A DNA stretch of 64,000 bases from Devosia equisanguinis (GCF_900631955.1 NZ_UZWD01000018.1:1-64000), one strand, 5' to 3'. Numbered from the stretch's first letter, positions 8,314 through 19,207 are shown. Made by a program: numbers and translations. The notes: generated from the letters alone by a model not told the origin.

Positions 8314-9245
8314 CCGAGGATATCGAATTTTCCATTGTCGTGCCCTGCTACAACGAGGCGGACGGTATCGCCGCTTTCTGGGCACGGCTGCAGGACGTGA
8401 TGGCGACGACGGGGTCGCGGTGGGAAGCCATATTCGTCAATGACGGCAGCGGCGACGAAACATTGACGCGCCTCAACGCGCTCAGCACCGAAGCAGCCCA
8501 TATCCGCATCGTCGATTTCAGCCGCAATTTCGGCAAGGAGGCGGCCATCACCGCTGGGCTCGACAATGTGCGCGGCAAGGCGTGCATCGTCATAGACGCC
8601 GACCTGCAGCATCCGCCCGAGACCATCCTGTTGATGATCAAGTTGTGGCGCGACGGCGCGGAGGTGGTGCTGGGCAAGCGCAAGACGCGTGATACCGATT
8701 CTGCCCTGCGCAAATGGTTCAGCAGCCGTTTCTACGACCTGGCCGCCAGGCTGTTCGAAGTGCCTATTCCCAAGGACGTGGGTGATTTTCGACTGATGGA
8801 CCGCAAGGTGGTCGAGGCGCTCAAGCAGGTGCGCGAGAACCAGCGCTTCATGAAAGGGCTGTTTGCCTGGGTGGGTTTTCGGACCCAGGTGGTCGAGTTC
8901 GAAGTGGCGGAGCGAGAGTTCGGCACGTCGAGCTTCAACCTGTGGCGGCTGATGAACTTTGCCGTCGATGGCATAACCAGCTTCACCACAGCCCCACTGC
9001 GCCTCTGGTTCTATGTAGGTTCGACCATCTCGCTGTGTGCCCTGCTCTACGGCCTCTATATCGTGGTCACCGCCATCGCCTTCGGCAATTCGGTGGCGGG
9101 CTATCCTTCGCTGGCCGCCTTGCTGTCCTTCATCGGCGGCGTACAACTGATCGGCATCGGCGTGCTTGGCGAGTATATCGGGCGCATCTACAAGGAAGCC
9201 AAATATCGACCGATCTATATCGTCCGCGACATCATCGACAAATAG
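8310..9245 (+). CDS. GT2 glycosyltransferase, GtrB/DPM1-like
   Basis: The protein has 311 residues. The ATG overlaps the previous stop (ATGA). An N-terminal GT-A fold opens with FSIVVPCYNEADGI, then NDGSGDET, and DADLQHPPE near residue 96 supplies the DXD metal site. Also visible are GDFRLMDRKVVEAL and RFMKGLFAWVGF. Two C-terminal membrane helices follow (about residues 230-290). This architecture is that of bactoprenol-phosphate glucosyltransferases (GtrB) and ArnC-like enzymes, which load a sugar onto undecaprenyl phosphate on the cytoplasmic face. The neighbouring GtrA would flip the product. The sugar cannot be read from the sequence. Confidence 0.92.
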   Translation: MTEDIEFSIVVPCYNEADGIAAFWARLQDVMATTGSRWEAIFVNDGSGDETLTRLNALSTEAAHIRIVDFSRNFGKEAAITAGLDNVRGKACIVIDADLQHPPETILLMIKLWRDGAEVVLGKRKTRDTDSALRKWFSSRFYDLAARLFEVPIPKDVGDFRLMDRKVVEALKQVRENQRFMKGLFAWVGFRTQVVEFEVAEREFGTSSFNLWRLMNFAVDGITSFTTAPLRLWFYVGSTISLCALLYGLYIVVTAIAFGNSVAGYPSLAALLSFIGGVQLIGIGVLGEYIGRIYKEAKYRPIYIVRDIIDK

Positions 9246-9246
9246 C

Positions 9247-9672
9247 ATGATGGACAACTGGATCGCCCGGACACTGCGCAAGTACCGGAAATTCCTGATT
9301 TTCGGGACTATTGGCGCCGCCAATACGGTCGTGCATGCCGGCGGGGTGATCCTGCTGGTCGAGCTGTTCCACGCCAATCCCACAGTGGCCAATTTCTGCG
9401 CCTTCATGGTGGCGAACGTGTCTTCCTACGTGCTCAATTCGCTGATCACCTTCAAGGCATCACTGCATGTCTATCGCTACGTAAAATTCTTCTTCTCGTC
9501 TTTGTTCACGCTTGGCATGACATTGACGATTTCTCAGATCGGACAGTTTTTCAACGTCCACTATCTGTATTCGCTGGCCGCGATCATTGTGCTGACGCCC
9601 GTGGTCAGCTTTCTTATTTTAAACAAATTCGTCTTCAACAAACCTGCCCCAATTCGGAGCGAGGCGGAGTGA
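9247..9672 (+). CDS. GtrA family membrane protein, putative lipid-linked sugar flippase
   Basis: The protein has 141 residues and begins with tandem ATG codons right after the GT2 stop. Four hydrophobic segments are visible. The GtrA (PF04138) pattern is clear: RKFLIFGTIGAANTVVHAG, then FCAFMVANVSSYVLNSLITF, then LSFLILNKFVF near the end with its characteristic N-K-F/Y-V-F signature. GtrA proteins are thought to move undecaprenyl-phosphate-linked sugars across the inner membrane. It closes the apparent operon that starts at the XRE gene. Confidence 0.9.
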   Translation: MMDNWIARTLRKYRKFLIFGTIGAANTVVHAGGVILLVELFHANPTVANFCAFMVANVSSYVLNSLITFKASLHVYRYVKFFFSSLFTLGMTLTISQIGQFFNVHYLYSLAAIIVLTPVVSFLILNKFVFNKPAPIRSEAE

Positions 9673-9993
9673 TTTGCCGGCGGCCGGATGCTCCGCTACG
9701 TGGATGCCCGACCCAGATGCGCCCCTGCCCAAGCAATGACCCAAATGGCCGGAACAAGACCGCTACGCGCAGCGCGCCATTGCGCTCCCCGCCGCCTGCC
9801 AATTGCGCCGCCGGAGGCGCTGCGAACAGGCTGCAGAAGACGTCACCAAACAGTGTGATGAGGTCGCACCAATTGGCGATGTTTCTGCCTGCAATTTCCG
9901 ATAATGGGCTGTTATATGTTGGCGTGGCACTGTATTGGAGACTGCCGTTCATGACCGGCATTTTTCCGCGGCGACCTTTTGCGCCCTCAGGGA
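9673..9993. other. Gene-free gap before the T1SS operon
   Basis: About 320 bases separate the GtrA gene from the T1SS exporter. No frame looks protein-like. The right half becomes more AT-rich (near TTCCGATAATGGGCTG and TTATATG), as expected of a promoter region for the exporter operon, but I cannot point to a clear -35/-10 pair or terminator. Confidence 0.5.
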
Positions 9994-11733
9994 ATGAGTG
10001 AAAGCAACATTATGGCGACACAGAATCCGTTCAAAGCGGCTCTTCAGACCTATCGTACGATCCTGGTGGCAACGATCGTGTTCAGCGTTGCCATCAATCT
10101 GCTGATGTTCGTGTCGCCCTTGTATATGCTGCAGGTCTACGATCGCGTGCTGCACAGCCGCAGCGAGACGACGCTGTTGATGATCACTTTCATCGCACTG
10201 GCGCTGCTCGGCATTTACGCCATTCTCGAATGGATCCGCTCGCGCGTGCTGGTTCGCGCCGGCATGCGGTTCGACGAAATGATCGCCAAGGCGCTGTTCA
10301 ACCGCGTGGTGACCAGCACGATCCGCCAGCCCAACGGCAAATCCGAATTCGTGCTCGCCGACGTCGACCGGCTGCGCGAGTTCCTTACCGGCTCGGGCCT
10401 GATTGCCTTGTGCGACGTGCCGTGGGTGCCGATCTTCCTGCTCGTCTGCTTCCTCTTCCATCCTATGGTGGGCTGGGTGGCTCTTTGTGGTGCAGTCATT
10501 GTGCTGGCGCTGGCGCTGGCCAACGAATTCTTGACCAAGAAGACGCTGAATGAGGCTTCGGGCATGGGCCAGTCGGCCCAGCACTTCGCCAATACTACGC
10601 TGCAGAATGTGGAAGCCATCCGTGCCCTTGGCATGGAAGGCAGCCTGCGCAGCCGCTGGCACGACATGCATCGGGGCATGTTGGTCAAGCAGGCGATCGC
10701 CAGCGATCGGGCGGGCGCCATCCAGTCTCTCTCCAAATTCGTACGCATGGGCCTGCAGACGGCGATCCTGGGCGTCGGCGCCTACTTGGTGCTCGAGGGC
10801 GAAATCTCGCCCGGCTCGATGATCGCCTGTTCGATCCTCATGGGCCGCGCGCTACAGCCGGTTGATCAGGTCGTCGGCCAGTGGAAGCAGTTCGTTGGCG
10901 CTCGCCAGGCCTATGGCCGTTTGTCGAACCTGTTCAAGCAGATGCCCGAACAGGAAGAAAAAACCGCCCTGCCCGCGCCGTCCGGTCGGCTTTCGATCAA
11001 TGGCCTGGCGGTAGTGGCACCCGGCGCCCGCACCGCCCTCTTGCAGGGCGTCACTTTCGACGTGCAGCCTGGCGAGGCCGTGGCCCTGGTGGGCCCGAGC
11101 GGCGCAGGCAAGTCGAGCCTGATGCGCGCCCTGGTCGGCATCTGGCCGGCCTTTTCCGGCAGCATCCGCCTCGACGGCGCCGAGTTGCAGCACTGGGATC
11201 CGGACGTGCTGGGCAAGCATCTGGGCTATCTGCCGCAGTCGGTTGAGCTGTTCAACGGCACAGTGGCCGAGAACATTGCCCGCTTCCAGGCTGACGCCGA
11301 CGACAAGGACGTGCTGGCTGCCGCCACCCAGGCGCGCGTGCACCAGATGATCCAGAACCTGCCGGACGGCTACAACACCCAGATCGGCATTGGCGGTCGC
11401 TCGCTTTCGGGCGGGCAGCGGCAGCGTATCGGTCTGGCCCGCGCGCTCTATGGCAACCCTTCGCTGATCATTCTGGACGAACCCAACGCCAATCTCGACA
11501 GTGAAGGCGAAGAGTCGCTATTCCAGATCGTCCAGGAGCTCAAAGCCCAGGGCAAGGCAATCCTGTTCGTCAGCCACAAGATGAGCCTCGTAAGTCTGGC
11601 CGAAAAGGCGCTGATCCTGGCCGAAGGCCGCATGCGCTCCTTCGGCCCGACGCAGGAACTGCTCAAGATCAAGCCGGCACTGAAACCCGTGCAGCCACCG
11701 ACCGACCCCACTCCGACCCGCAGCATTGCTTAA
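9994..11733 (+). CDS. Type I secretion ABC transporter, PrtD/HlyB family
   Basis: From the ATG at 9994 the protein has 579 residues; an ATG at 10012 (MATQNPF) is equally possible because neither has a strong ribosome site. An exporter membrane domain with about six helices (residues 20-310, including LQVYDRVLHSRSETTL) is fused to a nucleotide-binding domain. The Walker A motif GPSGAGKSS lies near residue 367, LSGGQRQR near 471, and Walker B LIILDEPNANLD near 490, followed by the H-loop SHK. There is no N-terminal C39 peptidase domain, so it is of the PrtD type that exports RTX proteins by uncleaved C-terminal signals. The HlyD partner follows after 9 bases. Likely cargoes are the DUF4214 and M10 proteins here. 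No TolC-type outer membrane gene is in the window. Confidence 0.93.
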   Translation: MSESNIMATQNPFKAALQTYRTILVATIVFSVAINLLMFVSPLYMLQVYDRVLHSRSETTLLMITFIALALLGIYAILEWIRSRVLVRAGMRFDEMIAKALFNRVVTSTIRQPNGKSEFVLADVDRLREFLTGSGLIALCDVPWVPIFLLVCFLFHPMVGWVALCGAVIVLALALANEFLTKKTLNEASGMGQSAQHFANTTLQNVEAIRALGMEGSLRSRWHDMHRGMLVKQAIASDRAGAIQSLSKFVRMGLQTAILGVGAYLVLEGEISPGSMIACSILMGRALQPVDQVVGQWKQFVGARQAYGRLSNLFKQMPEQEEKTALPAPSGRLSINGLAVVAPGARTALLQGVTFDVQPGEAVALVGPSGAGKSSLMRALVGIWPAFSGSIRLDGAELQHWDPDVLGKHLGYLPQSVELFNGTVAENIARFQADADDKDVLAAATQARVHQMIQNLPDGYNTQIGIGGRSLSGGQRQRIGLARALYGNPSLIILDEPNANLDSEGEESLFQIVQELKAQGKAILFVSHKMSLVSLAEKALILAEGRMRSFGPTQELLKIKPALKPVQPPTDPTPTRSIA

Positions 11734-11742
11734 GGAACGGCC

Positions 11743-13095
11743 ATGTCCCTCGCTACCCTCTCAGGCGACGACTCCCAGGACCTTGCCTATGGCAAGAGCG
11801 TGCGCAATCAGGAGTTTTCTCCGCGCCGCTATGTGGTCCTCGGCTATATCACGCTGGTATTGACCTTTGGCGTGTTCGGCGTCTGGGCCTTCACCGCTCC
11901 GCTGGCCAGCGGCGTGGTGGCCGGTGGCACGGTGTCGGTGGAATCGAGCCGCAAGACCGTTCAGCATCTTGAGGGCGGTATCGTCGCTGAGATCCTGGCG
12001 CGCGAAGGCGAGATCGTGGAGGCCGGCCAGGCGGTTTTGCGGCTGGAATCGACCCAGGCGCAGAGCAATTACGCCTTCCTCAGCTCGCGGCTTTCCATGC
12101 TGCAGGCACAGGAAGCCCGGCTGATCGCGGAAAGCACCAATGCGCCGACGCTGGTCATTCCCGATGCACTGCGCAATTCCACGAGCCCGGAAGTGCAGCA
12201 GCAGGTGGCGTTGCAGGAAACGCTGTTCGAGGATCGCACCACAAGCCGCGACGGGCAGATCGCCATCTTCACTTCGCGTGTCGGGCAGGTGAACGAGGCC
12301 ATCAACGGGCTGCTGCTGCAGCGCGACGCCATCGAAGGGCAGATGACGTCTCTGACCGACGAAATCACCCGCATGACGCGGGGCCAGGAAAGCGGCATCG
12401 TTGCCACCAACCAATTGTCGTCGATGAACCGCTCGCGCCTCGAATTGCAGGGTGAGCTGGGCCGACTGACCTCGGAAATCGCCAAGCTGCGGCAGACAAT
12501 CTCGGAGACGGAACTGCAGATCGTGCAGTTGCGGCAGGAATTCGTGGAGCGCGCCAGCGGCGAATTGCGCGATCTGCGCGAAATGCTGAACGAAACCACC
12601 GAGCGGGCCAATGTGGCGCGGGACGTGCTGGACCGCACCGTGGTGCGGGCGCCGGTGCGCGGCAAGCTGCAGAACATCCGCGTGCACACGGTAGGCGGCG
12701 TGATCCGTCCCGCCGAGCCGGTGATGGACATCATCCCGCTCGACGACGACCTGATCATCTCGGCGCAGGTGCGCCCGATCGACATCGACAGCGTCTCGGT
12801 GGGCCAGCAGGCGGAAGTCCGCTTCCCGGCTTTTTCGTCCAAAACCACGCCGGCGATCTTCGGCACCATTTCGGTGGTGTCGCAGGACGTAATCGAGCCG
12901 ACCAATCCCAATATGGCGCCCTATTACAGCGCCCGTATCGAGGTGCGGGATTCGGAAGTGCCGCAGGATATTCGCGAGCGGCTGTTGCCGGGCATGCCGG
13001 TGGACGTGATCGTCTCCACTGGCGAGCGCACCCTGGCCGAATATTTCATCCGCCCGATGTCGGACATGTTCCACAAGGGCATGCGAGAGAAATAG
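11743..13095 (+). CDS. HlyD family type I secretion periplasmic adaptor
   Basis: The protein has 450 residues and the start is preceded by AAGGAACG. It has a short cytoplasmic N-terminus, one membrane helix (about residues 28-52), and the lipoyl/barrel half-motif VSVESSRKTVQHLEGGIVAEI. Long coiled coils follow (about 95-290, rich in Gln/Glu/Arg), then the second barrel half RTVVRAPVRGKLQNIRVHTVGGVI and an HlyD-type C-terminus with LLPGMPVDVIVSTGERT. It bridges the inner-membrane ABC exporter to an outer-membrane TolC channel encoded elsewhere. It forms a two-gene operon with the exporter and is followed by a terminator. Confidence 0.93.
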   Translation: MSLATLSGDDSQDLAYGKSVRNQEFSPRRYVVLGYITLVLTFGVFGVWAFTAPLASGVVAGGTVSVESSRKTVQHLEGGIVAEILAREGEIVEAGQAVLRLESTQAQSNYAFLSSRLSMLQAQEARLIAESTNAPTLVIPDALRNSTSPEVQQQVALQETLFEDRTTSRDGQIAIFTSRVGQVNEAINGLLLQRDAIEGQMTSLTDEITRMTRGQESGIVATNQLSSMNRSRLELQGELGRLTSEIAKLRQTISETELQIVQLRQEFVERASGELRDLREMLNETTERANVARDVLDRTVVRAPVRGKLQNIRVHTVGGVIRPAEPVMDIIPLDDDLIISAQVRPIDIDSVSVGQQAEVRFPAFSSKTTPAIFGTISVVSQDVIEPTNPNMAPYYSARIEVRDSEVPQDIRERLLPGMPVDVIVSTGERTLAEYFIRPMSDMFHKGMREK

Positions 13096-13113
13096 GCGCC
13101 CGTTGCTGCGATC

Positions 13114-13145
13114 AAGCCGCCGGACCCGGGTCCGGCGGTTTTTCA
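13114..13145 (+). terminator. Rho-independent terminator after the T1SS operon
   Basis: A perfect palindrome (arms CCGCCGGACCC and its complement, 13117-13138) is followed directly by a run of five T residues. It lies about 20 bases after the HlyD gene's stop and separates the secretion operon from the polysaccharide operon. Confidence 0.9.
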
Positions 13146-13226
13146 TTTGGGCATGCGCTTTCCATCTCGCCCGGTAGGGGTGAGAACGATTGGTGCGGCG
13201 CGGCTCCCTACCCCGTTCAAAACAAT

Positions 13227-13273
13227 GCCTCGCCACGGTGACAAAGCGCGGATGACCGGCTATCACCCGAGGC
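13227..13273 (+). promoter_or_regulatory. Structured leader before manC
   Basis: Two nested inverted repeats can form one long stem: GCCTCG (13227-13232) with CGAGGC (13268-13273), and GGTGA (13237-13241) with TCACC (13263-13267). It ends about 24 bases before the chosen manC start. Just upstream, GGTAGGGG and CCCTACC form another pairing. This may be a 5' untranslated control structure, or simply the proximal boundary of the operon. Confidence 0.3.
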
Positions 13274-13296
13274 AAGACAATCAACATTCGACGCAG

Positions 13297-14721
13297 ATGA
13301 CCCAGACAATCGTTCCCGTGATCCTCGCCGGTGGCCAAGGCACCCGTCTTTGGCCCATGTCCCGCTCGGCCCGGCCGAAGCAGTTCATCGATCTGGTGGG
13401 AGACAAGTCGCTGTTTCAGCAGACTCTGGATCGGATTTCGGACACCTCGCGCTATAGCGCGCCGATCGTGCTGACCAATACCGACTACCGGTTCCTGGTG
13501 GCCGAACAGGCGCAGGAAGGCGGCGTCGCGCTGGCATCGATCCTGCTCGAGCCAGTGGCGCGCAACACAGCTGTCGCCATCGCGGCAGCTGCCGTCGTGG
13601 CCATGGCCGATGACGCTGATGCCGTGCTGCATATTCTGGCTTCCGATCACGCCATTACCGCCGACAGCAGTTATTTCAGCGCTGTCGACGCCGCTGCTGC
13701 TGCCGCGCGCGAAGGGAAGCTCGTGACGTTCGGCATCAAGCCGAGCCATCCGGAAACCGGCTATGGCTATATCGCGGTGGGCGAAGGGCTGTCCCATGGC
13801 GTGCGCAAGGTCGAGCGTTTCGTAGAAAAGCCAGACCTGGCCGGTGCGGAAGCCATGCTGGCCCAGGGCGGGTTCGTCTGGAATTCGGGCATGTTCATGT
13901 TCTCGGCCAAGGCTTTCCTGGCCGAATGCGAGCGACTGGCCCCCGAGACCTACGCCGCAGCCCGCGGTGCGGTGGAACAGGGCCATAGCGACCTCGACTT
14001 CACACGTCTCGATGCCGCCGCTTTCGAGACGGCACCCAATATCTCGGTCGACTATGCCATTTTCGAAAAGACCGACAAGGCGGCAGTGCTGCCGGTCGAC
14101 TTCAAGTGGTCGGACCTGGGCGCCTGGGATGCGGTGTGGAATGCCCACGAGGCCGACAGTGCCGGCAATGTGGTGATCGGCCCGGCCATGATGTCGAATA
14201 CACGCAACAGCATGGTGATGTCGGACAAGGCCCATGTGGTGGTGGACGGGCTGGAAGACGTTGCCGTGATCGTCAGCGAGGACGCGGTATTCGTGGGTCG
14301 GCTGTCGCAGGCCCAGAATGTCGGCAAGCTGGTCAAGGCGCTCAAGGCTGACGAGACGACGCGCAGCCTGACCGAAATCCACAAGACCGCCTATCGCCCC
14401 TGGGGCGGCTATTCCTCGGTGCTGAGCGGAGAGCGTTTCCAGGTGAAGCGCCTGTTCGTGCAGCCGGGCAAGAAGCTGTCGCTGCAAAAGCACCATCACC
14501 GCTCCGAACACTGGGTGGTGGTGAGCGGCACGGCCGAGGTAACCGTCGATGGCAAGGTGACGATGCTCACCGAAAACCAGTCGATCTACCTGCCGCTGGG
14601 TTGCGTGCATCGACTCGCCAATCCCGGCAAGATCCTGTTGGAACTGGTGGAGGTCCAGACGGGGTCGTATCTGGGCGAAGACGACATCATCCGCATCGAG
14701 GACGAATTCGGGCGCGCATGA
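13297..14721 (+). CDS. manC: Mannose-1-phosphate guanylyltransferase / mannose-6-phosphate isomerase
   Basis: This bifunctional type II enzyme isomerises fructose-6-P to mannose-6-P and makes GDP-mannose from mannose-1-P. From the ATG at 13297 it has 474 residues, the usual length; the open frame extends upstream but the extra sequence is not protein-like. The nucleotidyltransferase signature is ILAGGQGTRLWPMSRSARPKQF. FVEKP marks the sugar-binding site at about residue 180. The C-terminal cupin carries KLSLQKHHHRSEHWVVVSG with the metal histidines. It is the first gene of the polysaccharide operon. Only a phosphomannomutase (ManB) is missing from the local GDP-mannose pathway and must be encoded elsewhere. 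Confidence 0.95.
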   Translation: MTQTIVPVILAGGQGTRLWPMSRSARPKQFIDLVGDKSLFQQTLDRISDTSRYSAPIVLTNTDYRFLVAEQAQEGGVALASILLEPVARNTAVAIAAAAVVAMADDADAVLHILASDHAITADSSYFSAVDAAAAAAREGKLVTFGIKPSHPETGYGYIAVGEGLSHGVRKVERFVEKPDLAGAEAMLAQGGFVWNSGMFMFSAKAFLAECERLAPETYAAARGAVEQGHSDLDFTRLDAAAFETAPNISVDYAIFEKTDKAAVLPVDFKWSDLGAWDAVWNAHEADSAGNVVIGPAMMSNTRNSMVMSDKAHVVVDGLEDVAVIVSEDAVFVGRLSQAQNVGKLVKALKADETTRSLTEIHKTAYRPWGGYSSVLSGERFQVKRLFVQPGKKLSLQKHHHRSEHWVVVSGTAEVTVDGKVTMLTENQSIYLPLGCVHRLANPGKILLELVEVQTGSYLGEDDIIRIEDEFGRA

Positions 14722-14779
14722 TGCGCCCGCTTGCTTGCTCCGGCACAATGAACGCGGCCATTGCCCGCGAGGCGGCGCA

Positions 14780-15871
14780 ATGAACGTCCTGCATGTCTAT
14801 AAAACCTATTTGCCGGAGGACTTTACCGGTGTGCCGCGCGTGATCCACGCGCTGGCCGAGGGCATGGCGGAACAGGGCGTGCGCTCACAGGTGCTGGCTC
14901 TGGGCCCCGGCAAGACCGGCACCGAGATCCCAATCGACCACCATACGGTGCATATCGCACATCGTGATCTCGACATCGCCTCGACCGGCATGTCGTTTTC
15001 GGCCCTCGGACTGTTTCGCAGACTCAGCAAAAGCGCGGATGTGGTGCACTACCACTTTCCCTGGCCGTTTGCGGACCTGCTGCACTTTTCGGCACGGCCG
15101 AATTGCCCGACCGTGGTCACCTACCACTCTGACATCGTCAAGCAGAAGCGGCTGCTGGCGGCCTATGCGCCGCTGCGCGACCGCTTCCTGCGCGACTTGG
15201 ATGCGGTGGTGGCAACCTCGCCCAATTATGTGCAATCGAGCGCCGTGCTGAAGGCTCTGGATGATGTGCAGGTCATTCCCATCGGCATTCCCGACGTGCC
15301 TGAGCCGCAACCAGATCTCGTGGCGCAATGGCGCGAACGGGTGGGGCAGGACTTTTTTCTCTTTGTCGGGGCGCTGCGCTATTACAAGGGCCTGTCGTTC
15401 CTCGCGGATGCCGCAGGCAAGACGCAGGCGCGTATCGTGGTCGCCGGAGCCGGAGACAGCAGCGAATGGCCGGGGCTCGACCGTGACAATGTCAGCTATG
15501 TCGGGCCGATTTCGGACGAGGACAAAATCGCGCTTTTGAGCCTCTGCCGCGCCTTCGTCTTTCCCTCGCATCTGCGCTCCGAAGCTTTCGGCATCGCGCT
15601 TCTGGAAGCCGCGCGCGCCGGCAAGGCGATGATCTCGTGCGAGATGGGCACGGGGACTACCTATATCAATCTCGACAATGTGACCGGCCTGACCGTGCCG
15701 CCTGCGGACGCCATGGCACTGGCCGCGGCGATCGATACGCTGGAGGCAGCGCCCGAGCGCGCCGCAGCCATGGGCGCAGCGGCCCGGCAACGCTATCTGT
15801 CGCTGTTTCGCGCAGAAATGCAGACAGCCGCCTATCTTGAGCTTTATCGCCAAGTCGGGGTTGGCTCGTAG
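14780..15871 (+). CDS. GT4 glycosyltransferase, WbdC-like putative mannosyltransferase
   Basis: The protein has 363 residues. The ATG at 14780 follows GAGG by 7 bases, and an upstream in-frame start lacks a ribosome site. The GT-B fold opens with MNVLHVYKTYLPEDFTGVPRVI, a start shared by WbdC/WbaZ-type transferases. It carries a phosphate-loop region FFLFVGALRYYKGL and the donor-site block HLRSEAFGIALLEAARAGK near residue 265. In E. coli O8/O9 clusters such enzymes build the adaptor mannose residues between core primer and polymer. The acceptor and linkage here are inferred from context only. Confidence 0.88.
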   Translation: MNVLHVYKTYLPEDFTGVPRVIHALAEGMAEQGVRSQVLALGPGKTGTEIPIDHHTVHIAHRDLDIASTGMSFSALGLFRRLSKSADVVHYHFPWPFADLLHFSARPNCPTVVTYHSDIVKQKRLLAAYAPLRDRFLRDLDAVVATSPNYVQSSAVLKALDDVQVIPIGIPDVPEPQPDLVAQWRERVGQDFFLFVGALRYYKGLSFLADAAGKTQARIVVAGAGDSSEWPGLDRDNVSYVGPISDEDKIALLSLCRAFVFPSHLRSEAFGIALLEAARAGKAMISCEMGTGTTYINLDNVTGLTVPPADAMALAAAIDTLEAAPERAAAMGAAARQRYLSLFRAEMQTAAYLELYRQVGVGS

Positions 15872-15942
15872 CCGGACCGCGACTTGCAAGTTAGGCCTTT
15901 GGGGCCTAGAAACCGGGCTCGATTGCGCCCCTGGAGACCTGC

Positions 15943-16733
15943 ATGCAGGGCATTTTCCGCAGCCTCTGGCTCTATAGGTTCTTTATCTGGACCTCGATCA
16001 AGAACGACTTTCGGGCGCGGTTCGTCCGCAGCAAGCTGGGTGGCCTATGGGTTATCCTGCAACCGCTGTCGCAAGTGATGATCTATGCCTTCATTCTCTC
16101 CAACCTATTGTCCAACCGCCTGCCGGGTATAGACAGCACCTATGGCTATGCGGTGTACCTGATGGCGGGCCTGCTGGCATGGAACCTGTTCACCGAGATC
16201 GTCGACAGGTGCCTCAAGATCTTCATCAACAACGCCAATACTCTGAAGAAAGTGAATTTCCCGCGCATCACCCTGCCGGTGATCGCCATCGGTTCGGCGC
16301 TGGTCAACAATCTGGCGCTGTTCCTGGTGATGAACGTCATCTTTCTGCTGCTGGGCCACTGGGTGAGCGGATACCTGCTCTACTACTTCCTCCTGGCGCC
16401 CATCGTGGCGGCATTTGCCGCGGGGATCGGGCTTCTGCTGGGCGTGATAAACGTCTTCGTGCGCGACACCGAACAGGTGGTGCCCATCGTTTTGCAGGTG
16501 CTGTTCTGGTTCACGCCCATCGTCTACCCGGCCAATGTGGTGCCGGAAGCCTATCAGGGACTTCTGGGATTGAGCCCGCTCTATGTGCTGGTGGAGGCCT
16601 ACCACAATATCGTGCTCTATCATCAGCCACCGCATCTGATGCCGATTGCCGTCATCGCGGTAATGTCGGCGCTGCTCTGCGGCTTTGCCCTGGTGCTGTT
16701 CCGCAAGGCCGGTCCTGACATGGTGGATGCGCT

Positions 16734-16737
<4 letters not shown>
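15943..16737 (+). CDS. wzm: Polysaccharide ABC exporter permease (Wzm)
   Basis: The protein has 264 residues and about six membrane helices of the ABC-2 type. It opens with the amphipathic FIWTSIKNDFRARFVRSKLGGLWVILQP, the classic interface of Wzm/KpsM permeases. It moves undecaprenyl-pyrophosphate-linked polysaccharide across the inner membrane together with Wzt. A GGAG element precedes the ATG. Its stop overlaps the Wzt start (ATGA), which implies stoichiometric coupled translation. Confidence 0.95.
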
Positions 16738-17947
<1,210 letters not shown>

Positions 17948-17951
<4 letters not shown>

Positions 17952-19207
17952 GCGACGCGAACTTCTACCACGAATTCGAGCGCAATTTCCGCGGCAGCCG
18001 CGAGGAAATCCATGGCCGGCTGGAGCGCGGCTATGCCGATTTCCTGTCGGTGCTGGTGCGCCACATGCCCGAGCCCAAGGCGCTCGACCTGGGCTGCGGG
18101 CGCGGCGAATGGCTGGAACTGGCACAATCCATGGGCTTTTCTGCCCATGGCGTCGATCTCGATGCGGGCATGCTGGCGGACTGCATCGAGCGGGGCCTGT
18201 CGGTGACCCATGGCGATGCCATCGATTATCTTGCCAACGAGCCCGATAACAGCCTGGCGGTGGTGTCGGGCTTTCACATCGCCGAGCATCTGCCGTTCGA
18301 TGTGTTGCAGAAGCTGATCAGCGAAGCGGCGCGGGCCCTGCGGCCGGGCGGGTTGTTGATCCTCGAAACGCCGAATGCGGAAAATATCAGCGTCGGCACA
18401 CTGAGCTTTCACATGGACCCCACCCATAACAAGCCGTTGCCGCCGGGGCTGTTGTCCTTTCTGCCGCGGCATCACGGTTTTGAGCGGGCCGAGGTCTTGC
18501 GACTGCAGGAGAATGCGCTCCTGCGGGATGGCGGGGATGTGGGGCTGATCAATGTGTTCACCGGCGTCAGCCCCGATTATTCGGTGGTGGCGCAGAAGGC
18601 CGGCCCGGACGACATCACCGCCGAGATGGCCGAAGTCTATGCACGCGATCGCGGGCTGACGCTGGAAACGCTGGCCGGGCGGTTCGAGGGGACGCTGGAG
18701 CAGAAGAGCGCGGCGCGGGTCGACGCGGCCCGGGCGGAGCTCGAGGCGCGGATGGAGGCCCGCATCGGCGAACTCATGGAGATCAATCGCCGTCAGGACC
18801 AGGCGCTCGGCGACTTGCGCGGACTGGTTGAGCAGCAGCACCGGCGGCTGGACGAGCAATGGGCGCAGATCGGCGCCATCTATACCAGCACGTCCTGGCG
18901 CCTCACCTGGCCGGTGCGGTTTGCCGGCAAGGCCTTGAAGCGCGCCCGCGCCATGCTGGTGCGGATCGCCAAGGCGATGTTGCGCCGTCTGATCAAGGTG
19001 CCGGCGGTGCGGCAATTGTCCAAATGGGCGGAACCGCGCTTTCCGGCGCTGGCCAACCGGGCGAGGCAGGCGCTGCATGGCACGGCGGCGTCGGCCGGTG
19101 TGGACGCTGCCGGCTTTCGCCAGGAGTTGGGCGACCGACTATTGTCGCCACGCGCCCGGATGATCTACGCCCAACTTGCAGACCGCGCTGAGGATAGCCA
19201 AAAATGA
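17948..19207 (+). CDS. WbdD-like SAM methyltransferase with coiled coil, putative chain terminator
   Basis: From the overlapping ATG the protein has 419 residues. The class I methyltransferase domain (about 40-170) shows ALDLGCGRGEWLELAQ as the SAM loop, FHIAEHLPFD and LRPGGLLILETPN. A Glu/Arg/Gln-rich heptad region follows (about 235-315), which should form a coiled coil. Near its end, TSTSWRLTWPVRF is a motif often seen at membrane-associated tails of LPS glycan enzymes. In E. coli WbdD the same order of methyltransferase and length-setting coiled coil measures and caps polymannan. Unlike E. coli O9a WbdD I see no kinase domain, so capping by methylation alone is likely. Confidence 0.82.

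Noticed and set aside
11761-14748. Leftward open frame of 995 codons across the HlyD and manC genes
   Set aside because: It is antisense to two well-recognised genes, has a His/Arg/Gln-rich shadow composition and matches no family. High GC content produces such frames.
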